Of a stretch of 22,581 nucleotides of DNA, positions 8,132-14,214 are shown one piece after another. The notes below the pieces were generated by a model, which saw nothing but the letters and a program-made list of their open reading frames with translations, did no database searches and was not told the DNA's origin. This stretch comes from a virus. Position numbers and translations under genes: made by a program. The stretch is from positions 1 through 22,581 of IMG/VR virus record IMGVR_UViG_3300032116_001402; one strand, written 5' to 3'. Within the stretch, counting starts at the first letter, position 1; each line of letters begins with the position of its first letter.

Positions 8132-8303
8132 AGAAAAGAAGCCGTCTGTGTTTGAGATGCAGATGGAGATTAACCAGTTGCTCAGTGACCGCTTGGATTT
8201 GATTGTGAAGTGGAACTCTGAGTTGAACACGATTGTGAAAACTTTGTCGGAGCGTTTGGTTGCTCTTGAGGGTGATTGCGCTTGCAAGAAGGGTGAGATG
8301 TAA
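8124..8303 (+). CDS. Small helical protein between the recombination genes
   Basis: 59 residues (MSEEKKPSVFEMQMEINQLL ... DCACKKGEM), ATG preceded by AAGAAAGGGA, overlapping the exonuclease end by 8 bases and sharing TAATG with the next gene. Heptad-like leucines through residues 15-50 suggest a coiled coil; a CAC pair lies at the end. Unrecognised; its tight coupling suggests it works with, or is translated with, the exonuclease and annealing protein. Confidence 0.65.
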   Translation: MSEEKKPSVFEMQMEINQLLSDRLDLIVKWNSELNTIVKTLSERLVALEGDCACKKGEM

Positions 8304-8827
8304 TGGCTCGTTTTGATTTGTCGAAGTATGCGACTGTTGCTGAGAGAATCCAGTTGCTTTATGCGGAGTATCCTGACGCTCGAATCATTACCGAGAACAA
8401 GACGACTTTGCAGGACAGGGCTGTTTCAACTTGGGTTGTCAAGGCTAGTTTGTATTTGTCGGGTGAAGACCAAGCAGAGGGTTTGGTGAAGGCGACAGGT
8501 CACGCTTTTGAGGTGGATGGTGGTTCTGGTGCAAACCAGACTAGCGCCCTCGAAAACGCCGAGAGTTCGGCGGTGGGCAGGTGTCTCGCTTTGGCTGGCT
8601 GGTCTGCAAACAAGGACAGCAATTCTTTGGCTTCGGCTGAGGAAATGCGTAAGGTTGAGCGTGGTGTGACCCCAGTTGGTCGTAATTGGTTGGGCGAGGC
8701 TGAGGCTTTGGGTCTTGCTTACAACGTGGATGGTTTGCTGGCGTTGTATCAGGATGCGGTGGCTGCTCGTGTGCCTGCCGATGTGTTGGCGCAGATTAAA
8801 GATTATGGCACTGCCGCCAGAGGATAA
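8303..8827 (+). CDS. Single-strand annealing protein-like (Erf/Sak type)
   Basis: 174 residues. The start overlaps the upstream stop. The opening (YATVAERIQLLYAEYPDARI) and the core signature ALENAESSAVGRCLALAGW correspond to the ..ENaETSAiGRaLa.aG.. motif of phage Erf/Rad52-like recombination proteins, and DRAVSTWVVKASLYL forms the expected preceding strand. Such proteins bind and anneal single-stranded DNA. Presence one gene after a YqaJ nuclease supports the pairing known from lambda Exo/Beta and RecE/RecT. The C-terminal 60 residues are less conserved. The exact family (Erf or another annealase) is not settled by eye. Confidence 0.68.
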   Translation: MARFDLSKYATVAERIQLLYAEYPDARIITENKTTLQDRAVSTWVVKASLYLSGEDQAEGLVKATGHAFEVDGGSGANQTSALENAESSAVGRCLALAGWSANKDSNSLASAEEMRKVERGVTPVGRNWLGEAEALGLAYNVDGLLALYQDAVAARVPADVLAQIKDYGTAARG

Positions 8828-9011
8828 ACGGATTCTTTTGGCTTCTGTGATTGAGTTGCAGGAGTGCATCAATGATGTTTATTCAAAATTTGGAACTAAC
8901 GAGTTGTTCATTAGTTTGGTTAATTTGATTGAGGAAAGGGTTGTGAAATTAAATGACGAAGATACTTACCCCAGACATGGTGATTCAGGAACTGCAACGC
9001 CTAATTGGTGA
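8805..9011 (+). CDS. Small hypothetical protein
   Basis: 68 residues from an ATG (8805) that overlaps the end of the annealing protein by 23 bases; begins MALPPEDKRILLASVIELQE. Helical first 50 residues, then a polar tail (DTYPRHGDSGTATPNW) that overlaps the next gene by 59 bases in another frame. The long overlap makes the end of this protein the uncertain part. No known function recognised. Confidence 0.5.
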   Translation: MALPPEDKRILLASVIELQECINDVYSKFGTNELFISLVNLIEERVVKLNDEDTYPRHGDSGTATPNW

Positions 9012-9297
9012 GTCGGCTAAAGCGCCTGCCGCTATTTATGATGCGGAGTGCAAGTTGGCTGATTGCGAGTATGAGTATGACCGCATCTACCACACGACTA
9101 TTTTGAACACTGAGGGTGCGATTGCGGTTCGTGAGGCTTATGCGAAGTTGGATGCTGCTGAGGCTCGGTTGGCTGCTGACTTGGCTAAGGCTGAGTTGAA
9201 CCGTATTCGCAATAAGACTAAGCAGTTGACGGATGCTGGTATGTTGACGGCGACTATGGCGAAACAGGTTGAACTAACCTATAAGCATGGCAATTAG
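8953..9297 (+). CDS. Helical hypothetical protein
   Basis: 114 residues, ATG 12 nt after AGGAAAGGG. Almost entirely helical and charged with Ala-rich heptads (AKLDAAEARLAADLAKAELN), therefore probably a coiled-coil dimer. It ends overlapping the next start by 11 bases. Many phage recombination/replication operons have such small coiled-coil proteins of unknown role; I do not assign one. Confidence 0.65.
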   Translation: MTKILTPDMVIQELQRLIGESAKAPAAIYDAECKLADCEYEYDRIYHTTILNTEGAIAVREAYAKLDAAEARLAADLAKAELNRIRNKTKQLTDAGMLTATMAKQVELTYKHGN

Positions 9298-9502
9298 CGA
9301 ATCTTGTTCTTGTGGGGCTTCTATCGAGTTGGATAGGGCTGATGAGTTGACGTTGCTTTATGAGTGGCGTAAAACGCACAGGTGTAAGGGTCAGGATTCT
9401 GCCGAGTTTTTTAGTTCGGCTGCTCCAAGTATTGAGACTGCCCCAGATTTCACTGACAAGAATTTGCACATTGGTTTTAGGGGTTCTGAGTTTGATGAAT
9501 AA
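9287..9502 (+). CDS. Small Cys-containing Zn-finger-like protein upstream of the Mom-like gene
   Basis: 71 residues. N-terminal CSCGASIELDRADELTLLYE followed by WRKTHRC gives C-x-C and H-x-C ligands for a possible zinc site; the C-terminal half is acidic (SAEFFSSAAPSIETAPDFTD). It lies immediately upstream of the Mom-like gene, separated by nine bases. In phage Mu, the small zinc protein Com precedes mom and activates its translation; the order here is similar, but sequence similarity to Com is not evident, so the parallel is inference. Confidence 0.6.
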   Translation: MAISESCSCGASIELDRADELTLLYEWRKTHRCKGQDSAEFFSSAAPSIETAPDFTDKNLHIGFRGSEFDE

Positions 9503-9511
9503 AGGGAAAAA

Positions 9512-10141
9512 ATGCTCGATGAGAAGTTCTACATAGAACGCATCACGAATCAAATGGCAATGGAAGTTGTTGTTGCTAATCACTATTTGCATCGCAGAGC
9601 GCCGTGTAGTTGGGCGTTTGGGATGTTTGACAAATCCAATCATCAGTTGGTTGGTGTTGTGGTTTATGGTGTTTCTGCGTCTTCGACTTTGTTGCGAGGT
9701 ATTTGTGGTGATGATGAGGCAAAGAATGTTTACGAGTTGACTCGTTTGTGGATTGACGATGATGTGCCTAAGAATGGCGAGTCTTGGCTGATTGCTAACA
9801 CGATGGGTAAGACGGACAGGGAAATCATTGTCAGTTATGCTGACAGTTCACAGAACCATGTGGGTGTGGTTTATCAGGCTGCGAACTTTATTTACACGGG
9901 TTTGTCGTCTAAGTTCAAAGACCCGAAGGTTCGTGGGTTAGAGCATCAGCATCACGCTACTTATGCAAATGGTATGACCAACAAAGAGGTTGTCGAGAAG
10001 TTTGGTGACCGTGTGTATTTTGTCGAAAGACCACGCAAGCACAGGTATGTTTATTTTGCAACTTCTAAGAGTCGGCGTAAGGTTTTGATGGGTAAGTTGC
10101 GTTATCCTGTTTTGCCGTATCCGAAAGCAGCAAGTGAATAA
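9512..10141 (+). CDS. Mom-like DNA adenine hypermodification protein (GNAT-type)
   Basis: 209 residues with the RBS AAAGGGAAAAA just before ATG. Mom proteins (phage Mu prototype) convert adenines to a bulky methylcarbamoyl derivative that blocks many restriction enzymes. Family hallmarks visible: HYLHRRAPCSWAFGMFD in the N-terminal third, the strand LVGVVVYG, YELTRLWIDDDVPKNGESWL, then SYADSSQNHVGVVYQAANF and IYTGLS, and RKHRYVYF towards the C-terminus. These correspond to the acetyltransferase-like core. The enzyme would act on phage DNA before packaging. A separate DNA methyltransferase is encoded at 16099-17292. Function of the homologue, and whether the added group is the same as in Mu, are inferred. 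Confidence 0.8.
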   Translation: MLDEKFYIERITNQMAMEVVVANHYLHRRAPCSWAFGMFDKSNHQLVGVVVYGVSASSTLLRGICGDDEAKNVYELTRLWIDDDVPKNGESWLIANTMGKTDREIIVSYADSSQNHVGVVYQAANFIYTGLSSKFKDPKVRGLEHQHHATYANGMTNKEVVEKFGDRVYFVERPRKHRYVYFATSKSRRKVLMGKLRYPVLPYPKAASE

Positions 10142-10466
10142 GAAACAGTTTCAGAAATTTCTTGACCGTGATAAGGGGTGTTGGCATTGTGGCACTACTG
10201 ATGAGACGCTTGTTCCTCAGCATCGCAGTAATCGGGGGATGGGTGGTGGTGGCTCTGATGACCCTAGCAATGTCATTGTTTTGTGTGCTGTTGCTAATGG
10301 TTTGTTGGAGTCGGATTCGGCTTTTGCGGCTGTGGGGCGTTCTAACGGGTGGAAGTTGAGTAGGTGGGGTGATTCCCTATCTGAGCCTGTGTTTGACGCT
10401 TACAGGGGCGTGTGGGCGTTTTTGGACAATAATTTTGGGCGTTGGGATACGCACAATCTGAAATAA
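10134..10466 (+). CDS. HNH-like zinc protein
   Basis: 110 residues, GTG start overlapping the Mom-like stop by 8 bases. Contains C-x2-C (GCWHCGTTDET), then QHRSNRGMGGGGSDDPSNVI and VLCAVANG. This is the layout of small phage HNH proteins (treble-clef zinc finger, H, N, N), although the final histidine-containing half appears altered (CAVANG instead of CxxCH), so nuclease activity is doubtful. The C-terminal 40 residues contain aromatic DAYRGVWAFLDNN. Likely DNA-binding; role in modification or replication unknown. Confidence 0.62.
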   Translation: MNKKQFQKFLDRDKGCWHCGTTDETLVPQHRSNRGMGGGGSDDPSNVIVLCAVANGLLESDSAFAAVGRSNGWKLSRWGDSLSEPVFDAYRGVWAFLDNNFGRWDTHNLK

Positions 10467-10486
10467 CTAGAAAGAAAAGGGAAATT

Positions 10487-11128
10487 ATGAGTATCGAAGC
10501 AATGAATTTGGTTCTAAATCACTCGAAAGCGACAGGCCGAGCAAAACTTGTTTTGTTGGGTATTGCGAACCATTTTGGTGATAACGGCGCTTGGCCTAGC
10601 ATCGAGACTTTGGCTCGTTACGCTAACGCATCCGAAAGGTCTGTGAAGCGTGACATTCAGGAACTTGTAGACCTCGGTGAACTGACTGTGGATGTGAACG
10701 CTGCCCCGATGAAGTCGCAATACAAGACGAATTTGTATTGGATAAATGTTGAGGCAGGGGTGACAACTCAGGTAAGCAGGGGTGACAGTTCAGGTAAATC
10801 AGGGGTGACACCTGTTGGCACGCAAACCATCATTAAGAACCATAAAGAATCAGATACTAGACCGACACGAATTTCTGAAGATTTTTCGGTTAGTCGTGAG
10901 ATGCGAAACTGGGCTGCTTTGAACCACCCAGATGTTGACATTGACAAGGCGACTTTGAACTTTGTGGATTATTGGTTGACAAAACCGAAGAACAACACGA
11001 AACTCGATTGGAACAGGACTTGGCAGACGTGGATTCGCAACACACGCCCAGAAATCAAAAAGGGCAACAGGGTTGCTGAGAACAAGTCGGTGCTAGATGA
11101 GTTTAGGAAGCGTTATGGAAGCAACTAA
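10487..11128 (+). CDS. Winged-helix replication initiator (lambda O-like plan)
   Basis: 213 residues from the ATG after GAAAAGGGAAATT; an in-frame upstream start inside the HNH gene lacks a ribosome site. Residues 1-70 form a helix-turn-helix/winged-helix domain (LVLLGIANHFGDNGAWPSIE ... SERSVKRDIQELVDLGEL), typical of phage replication proteins. Residues about 88-112 are a flexible linker whose DNA carries three iterons. The C-terminal domain (SREMRNWAALNHPDVDIDKA ... WNRTWQTWIRNT) matches the end domain of many phage replication initiators that contacts the helicase or its loader. No Walker or primase motifs are present. The next gene is a candidate helicase loader, so together they may bring the host helicase to the phage origin. 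Confidence 0.75.
   Translation: MSIEAMNLVLNHSKATGRAKLVLLGIANHFGDNGAWPSIETLARYANASERSVKRDIQELVDLGELTVDVNAAPMKSQYKTNLYWINVEAGVTTQVSRGDSSGKSGVTPVGTQTIIKNHKESDTRPTRISEDFSVSREMRNWAALNHPDVDIDKATLNFVDYWLTKPKNNTKLDWNRTWQTWIRNTRPEIKKGNRVAENKSVLDEFRKRYGSN
10755..10817 (+). repeat. Three direct repeats (iterons) inside the initiator gene: candidate origin
   Basis: The 11-mer CAGGGGTGACA occurs at 10755, 10777 and 10800, spaced 22 and 23 bp. Copies 1 and 2 extend to TCAGGTAA at the same offset. The spacing is about two helical turns and is not a multiple of three, so copy 2 is read in a different frame; the repetition is kept at the DNA level. AT-rich sequence follows (10820-10890). Confidence 0.72.
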
Positions 11129-11471
11129 CACGGCAAGCATTTTAGAGTTTCTGTCGTTGACTGATAACCGCAAAATCACTCAGGAAAACATTTTGGCTTG
11201 GCATCAACTCATCGGTCATCTGAACTTTGATGTGGCTCGTGAGGCCGCTCACTTGGCGAAGCAGGATGACAAGATTGACTGGGTTGAGCCTAAACACATT
11301 CTGGCTAAGGCAAGGGTTGTTGCTGACCGCTTAGACACTGAGGCTCGCAGGAAACAGTCGCTTGATAAGCCAGAGCCTTTTGTTGGTTCGCCTATACCGC
11401 TGTGCAGGCATGGGGAAAGAATTGTTTTTTGTCAGCCGTGTTGTGTTGAATTGGCAAAGAAAAAGCGTTAG
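11115..11471 (+). CDS. Helicase-loader-like protein with C-terminal Cys motif
   Basis: 118 residues from the ATG at 11115, which has AGGAAG four bases upstream and overlaps the initiator end by 14 bases; an ATG at 11097 lacks a ribosome site. Residues 5-75 are helical with ENILAWHQLIGHLNFDVARE and WVEPKHILAKARVVA, a pattern of small phage helicase loaders such as G39P (helix bundle, W/H/L positions), though similarity is weak. Residues 95-112 (LCRHGERIVFCQPCC) look like a zinc-binding tail. Position right after the initiator supports a loader or replisome-adaptor role; identification is provisional. Confidence 0.45.
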   Translation: MEATNTASILEFLSLTDNRKITQENILAWHQLIGHLNFDVAREAAHLAKQDDKIDWVEPKHILAKARVVADRLDTEARRKQSLDKPEPFVGSPIPLCRHGERIVFCQPCCVELAKKKR

Positions 11472-11474
11472 TGT

Positions 11475-11786
11475 GTGGTTGTGGATGAAAACCAAGTGCT
11501 TTGTTTCAGGTGCGGATTTGTTTGGGCTGTTGCCCCAAAGAAGCGCCGTGACAGGATGCTTTGTCAGTCGTGTCGGGCTAAACCTGCCACAACAATCCAG
11601 TATGGTAAAACTCGTTGTATTAGTTGGCATGGACTTTATGCGGCTGATGGTGTGACCCCGATGCTGGATGGTGAACCATTCATGCCGGGTGAACGCACTT
11701 GTGGCCACGCAGATTGTGTGGCTTCAGGTCATCAGGTAAACCGATTATCGGCGGCTACCGATAAAACTAAAAATGAAAGGGTCTGA
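11475..11786 (+). CDS. Zinc-ribbon protein with HNH-like C-terminus (paralogue A)
   Basis: 103 residues from GTG; the start could also be the GTG at 11481. N-terminal zinc ribbon: CFRCG and LCQSCR. C-terminal part: RCISWHGLYAADG, PGERTCGHADCVASGHQVNR, with a CxxxxC-x4-H arrangement like the H/N-region of HNH homing-type proteins (CxNPxHL). The same two-part architecture recurs in 15752-16102. The catalytic residues are not complete by eye, so DNA-binding may be the actual role. It precedes the SSB gene by two bases. Confidence 0.55.
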   Translation: MVVDENQVLCFRCGFVWAVAPKKRRDRMLCQSCRAKPATTIQYGKTRCISWHGLYAADGVTPMLDGEPFMPGERTCGHADCVASGHQVNRLSAATDKTKNERV

Positions 11787-11788
11787 AA

Positions 11789-12097
11789 ATGGCTAAAATT
11801 CTGTTGGAATCCGTGAAAGTTGATAAGGCTGGAAACGGTCACTTTACCGCTATCGAGGAATACACTCGCAACGATGGCTCGATTGGTAAAACCTTCTTTA
11901 AGGTTTGGTCAACTGCCGCTGTTGAGGTTGGCGACTTGGTGAAGGTCACTGGCATTATGTCTGCGAAACCTTCTGTTGATTTCTTGACTGGTTTGGAACG
12001 CAAGTGGACTGATAGGGCTGGCAAGGAACACACCTCGATTGAGGTTCATGTCAACGAGGCTCAGGCCACCAAGTTGTCGGGAAATGACCCGTTCTAA
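11789..12097 (+). CDS. ssb: Single-stranded DNA-binding protein (short SSB)
   Basis: 102 residues, ATG behind AAAGGG. Beta-rich OB-fold pattern (KILLESVKVDKAGNGHFTAI, TFFKVWSTAAVEVGDLVKVT) and a C-terminus ending GNDPF, the acidic-aromatic tip by which SSBs recruit partner proteins. It is shorter than cellular SSB (about 150-180) as in many phages, lacking a long disordered linker. The gene is in the replication block, next to the loader-like gene and the RusA gene. SSB assignment rests mainly on the tail plus OB pattern and position. Confidence 0.65.
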   Translation: MAKILLESVKVDKAGNGHFTAIEEYTRNDGSIGKTFFKVWSTAAVEVGDLVKVTGIMSAKPSVDFLTGLERKWTDRAGKEHTSIEVHVNEAQATKLSGNDPF

Positions 12098-12255
12098 TGG
12101 CTAAGGTTCTCGCTACTGTCATCCAGTTGTGGTCTTGCTACCTTTTTTGGTTGGTGGGCGAAACTGAGCAGTTCTCAGGTTTCGTTCGTGTGTCTGCGAT
12201 TATGTTGATGGTTCTGTTTGCTTTTGCAACGGTTAACGTGTGGGTAAAGAAATAA
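12097..12255 (+). CDS. Small membrane protein (two TM)
   Basis: 52 residues, ATG overlapping the SSB stop by one base. Two hydrophobic segments (VLATVIQLWSCYLFWLV and VRVSAIMLMVLFAFATVNVW) with a short GETEQ loop between them and a WVKK end. Too short for common gene-finding limits. It overlaps the RusA start by 16 bases. Function unknown; could be an accessory lysis/immunity or membrane-anchoring peptide. Confidence 0.55.
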   Translation: MAKVLATVIQLWSCYLFWLVGETEQFSGFVRVSAIMLMVLFAFATVNVWVKK

Positions 12256-12530
12256 CGCACGGCGAGGAACGCAAAAGCATCACGCTTTTCGTTGAGGGGC
12301 GACCTGCGCCACAAGGCTCTAAGAGTTATCGTGGCAATGGTCGTTTCTCTGAAGCGTCTAAGTATTTACCTGCTTGGCGTAGCGCAATCGTGTTGGCTGC
12401 TAAACAAGAGTTTTTGCGGTCAGAGTCGGTTGCGATGTTTGACTCACCAGTTAGAGTGAGCATTACTTTTTACATTCAGAAACCGCAGCGACCTAAGTGG
12501 GTGTATCCGGCCTCTGCACCGGATATTTGA
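12240..12530 (+). CDS. rusA: RusA-type Holliday-junction resolvase, N-terminal part (frame broken)
   Basis: 96 residues from a GTG, ending at a TGA at 12528-12530 in the middle of the RusA fold. Family elements: ITLFVEGRPAPQGSKSYRGN (substrate-strand), PAWRSAIVLAAKQ, FDSPVRVSITFYIQKPQRPK, and the catalytic-Asp motif ..PDI immediately before the stop. RusA dimers resolve four-way junctions with three essential Asp residues; D95 here is the first. The following base sequence continues the family in the +1 frame (see 12529-12687), so the gene appears as two frames. Either a sequencing/assembly indel, a real inactivating mutation, or a +1 programmed frameshift at ATT-TGA-C. Confidence 0.72.
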   Translation: MGKEITHGEERKSITLFVEGRPAPQGSKSYRGNGRFSEASKYLPAWRSAIVLAAKQEFLRSESVAMFDSPVRVSITFYIQKPQRPKWVYPASAPDI

Positions 12531-12687
12531 CAAGTTGACAAGGGCAGTTTTTGACTCATTGACTCAGGCTAAAGTTTGGGTTGATGACGCTTTGGTTGTT
12601 GAGTTGTTTGCCCGTGAGGTTTGGACTGGGGAAACAACCGACACCCGCCCTGTGAGTGGCGCAACCATCACCGTTGAGGCTTTGTAA
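12529..12687 (+). pseudogene. rusA: RusA resolvase, C-terminal part in +1 frame
   Basis: After the TGA at 12528-12530, the +1 frame reads DKLTRAVFDSLTQAKVWVDD and continues to TAA at 12685-12687 (52 codons). This is the second half of RusA: DKL after PDI gives the D-x-D pair, VDD carries the third catalytic Asp, then ALVVELFAREVWTGE. It has no own start or ribosome site, so it is not an independent gene; it is made only if the ribosome shifts, or if the sequence truly lacks one base. It ends before a 94-bp gap containing a promoter candidate. Confidence 0.7.
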
Positions 12688-12715
12688 CAGTTTGATAACG
12701 GGGCGTGTCGTAGCC

Positions 12716-12744
12716 TTGATTCTCACTCTCAAAACGAATAATCT
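12716..12744 (+). promoter_or_regulatory. Candidate promoter upstream of the small-gene cluster
   Basis: TTGATT (12716-12721), 17-bp spacer, TAATCT (12739-12744), then the gene at 12782 with GAAAGGGAATT. It lies in the gap after the RusA frames, so it could drive the 12782-15614 operon. Sequence inference only. Confidence 0.4.
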
Positions 12745-12781
12745 TTTGCTGTGACCGAGATACGGTTACGGAAAGGGAATT

Positions 12782-13060
12782 ATGGCTGTTGCAAGAAAAA
12801 CTGACCCAACAACCTCACACGAGGCTGCGGAGTCTGTCGTTGAAGTATCGGACACTCAATACAAGATTTGGTCGTTGTTGCGTAGACCGCTAACTGACGA
12901 GCAGTTGGTTGAGGCGTTCCGTGGCAAGGGATGGATGGGTACTGATTCAGGTATCCGCTCTCGCCGCAAAGATTTGGTTGATTTGGGTGTTGTGGTTGTG
13001 AAGTCTTACGCAACTACTCGTGCAGGTCGCAAGTGCATCGTTTGGGGTCGTGATGCGTAA
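12782..13060 (+). CDS. Winged-helix DNA-binding protein (phage small HTH)
   Basis: 92 residues. DPTTSHEAAESV at the N-terminus, then a helix-turn-helix (TQYKIWSLLRRPLTDEQLVE ... TDSGIRSRRKDLVDLGVVVV) and the hairpin TTRAGRKCIVWG. The phrase with SGIRSRRKDLV is frequent in actinophage and mycobacteriophage small HTH proteins. Probably binds DNA or modulates transcription. Begins an operon of mostly overlapping genes with the preceding RBS GAAAGGGAATT. Confidence 0.65.
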   Translation: MAVARKTDPTTSHEAAESVVEVSDTQYKIWSLLRRPLTDEQLVEAFRGKGWMGTDSGIRSRRKDLVDLGVVVVKSYATTRAGRKCIVWGRDA

Positions 13061-13331
13061 GTGCGAGATTGACGGTTGCACTAATCAGCACCGTGCCAGA
13101 GGGTTCTGCATTGTTCACTACAACAACTGGGTTCGTTATGAATCTGGTGCAGGCAAGTTTGAGACTAAGTTTCGTGCTGCCGAGCGTGAGCGCATCATTG
13201 GTTTGTTGGAGCAGGCTTTGGCGAACCACACTAAGGTTTTGGAGTTGCGACCTACACGCTCTGATGGCGATGTTCGTCACACGATTTGTCGCAGTTATCA
13301 AGAGGCGATTGATTTGGTCAGGAACAACTAA
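13053..13331 (+). CDS. Small zinc-motif protein with AERERI helix
   Basis: 92 residues, ATG at 13053 overlapping the previous gene by 8 bases. N-terminal KCEIDGCTNQHRARGFCIVH gives C-x4-C, C, H ligands, a small phage zinc finger; the C-terminal half is helical, with RAAERERIIGLLEQALAN and a final EAIDLVRNN. The AERxRI helix also appears in the proteins at 13331 and 13689. No defined function. Confidence 0.6.
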   Translation: MRKCEIDGCTNQHRARGFCIVHYNNWVRYESGAGKFETKFRAAERERIIGLLEQALANHTKVLELRPTRSDGDVRHTICRSYQEAIDLVRNN

Positions 13332-13525
13332 TGGCTAGTCCTTACACTTTGTTAATGACTGAAGACCAAGAGATTGCTTACGATGCTGGTTTGATTGATG
13401 GGCGTGATGCCGAGCGTAAACGCATAGTTGATTTGGTTGAGGGTCTGTTTGCTAAATCAGTTCTGCCGGGTTACCAAACTGCGGTTGCGGATGCTGTTGC
13501 TCTTATCAAGGGGGAGAAAAAGTGA
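13331..13525 (+). CDS. Small hypothetical protein with AERKRI helix
   Basis: 64 residues, start overlapping the previous stop (TAATG). Sequence ends EKK; contains DAGLIDGRDAERKRIVDLVE and VADAVALIKG. Helical, acidic centre. Related to its neighbours by the AERxRI-xxLVE helix. Function unknown. Confidence 0.6.
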   Translation: MASPYTLLMTEDQEIAYDAGLIDGRDAERKRIVDLVEGLFAKSVLPGYQTAVADAVALIKGEKK

Positions 13526-13698
13526 CTGACAGGACACCAATCTTCACAGGCATTTACGATGCCACCGCTGCTGCCCACAAGAACGGCAAAATGCTAGGCA
13601 AACTAGAAATGAAAAAAGAAATCCTAGACCTACTCAAAGACCGCAAACGCATTGATGAGGCGTTACTGAAAAAGATTGAGGAAATGAAATGCCACTAG
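13522..13698 (+). CDS. Small helical protein (58 residues)
   Basis: GTG start overlapping the previous stop by four bases, GGGGGAG just upstream. MTDRTPIFTGIYDATAAAHK followed by a basic helix (LEMKKEILDLLKDRKRIDEA). Codons here are A/C-ended, unlike the T/G-ended genes around it. Overlaps the next start by 10 bases. Unrecognised. Confidence 0.55.
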   Translation: MTDRTPIFTGIYDATAAAHKNGKMLGKLEMKKEILDLLKDRKRIDEALLKKIEEMKCH

Positions 13699-13904
13699 AC
13701 ATGGACAAAGAAGAACTGACTATCAGCATGGCTGAGTTCCTGAACCAGATGAACACGGCAGTAGATAACGGCAAAATCGTTGGCGGTATTGCCGAGCGTG
13801 AGAAGATTGCTAACTGGTTACAGGATGTTCTGCGCCACCCGAACAAGCCAACATCCAAATGGATTATTGACCGTATCCGGGCTGGCGTTGATGGCGAAGC
13901 ATAG
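13689..13904 (+). CDS. Small hypothetical protein with AEREKI helix
   Basis: 71 residues, ATG at 13689 with GAGGAAATG just upstream. Contains ELTISMAEFLNQMNTAVDN, GIAEREKIANWLQDVLRHPN and a terminal WIIDRIRAGVDGEA. Shares the AERxKI helix with 13053 and 13331. Function unknown. Confidence 0.58.
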   Translation: MPLDMDKEELTISMAEFLNQMNTAVDNGKIVGGIAEREKIANWLQDVLRHPNKPTSKWIIDRIRAGVDGEA

Positions 13905-14034
13905 GGGCGAACCAAGACGAGTGCCGTTCCGCTGGCGTTTAGCCTTAGCGAACAACTGGCTACTGTTTTTCAGCCCAAGACCTGTTTCAAAACGTTACAA
14001 AACACTTAGGAGTTTCATTGCCAGATTTCACTAA
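13891..14034 (+). CDS. Possible small basic protein (47 residues)
   Basis: ATG overlapping the previous gene by 14 bases; MAKHRGEPRRVPFRWRLALA, then NNWLLFFSPRPVSKRYKTLR and a short end. Arg-rich with one hydrophobic patch. Overlaps the following gene start by 17 bases. Coupled position suggests it may be real, but no strong ribosome site is visible. Confidence 0.4.
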   Translation: MAKHRGEPRRVPFRWRLALANNWLLFFSPRPVSKRYKTLRSFIARFH

Positions 14035-14212
14035 AAACTATAAACTGTTGTCTGAGGCAGCAAACCTGTTGTCTGACAAGAATCTGGTCTGGGATAAAGA
14101 CTTTGAGATTGTTAGGAAACCATTGGCTGTTTGGTTAGTGAACGAGGCACGTCAGGCTCATGTGGCAGACCCACAGGCTATTAGAATCGCTAAAGCACTT
14201 ACAAGGGAGTAG
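14018..14212 (+). CDS. Small hypothetical protein (TTG start)
   Basis: 64 residues. TTG start chosen because AGGAG (14009-14013) lies just before it. Helical: LLSEAANLLSDKNLVWDKDF and WLVNEARQAHVADPQAIRIA. Ends two bases before the next gene. Function unknown. Confidence 0.58.
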   Translation: MPDFTKNYKLLSEAANLLSDKNLVWDKDFEIVRKPLAVWLVNEARQAHVADPQAIRIAKALTRE

Positions 14213-14214
14213 AG

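Noticed and set aside
10442-10486. Upstream in-frame extension of the replication initiator
   Set aside because: Start lies in the HNH-like gene and lacks a ribosome site; the ATG at 10487 has one.
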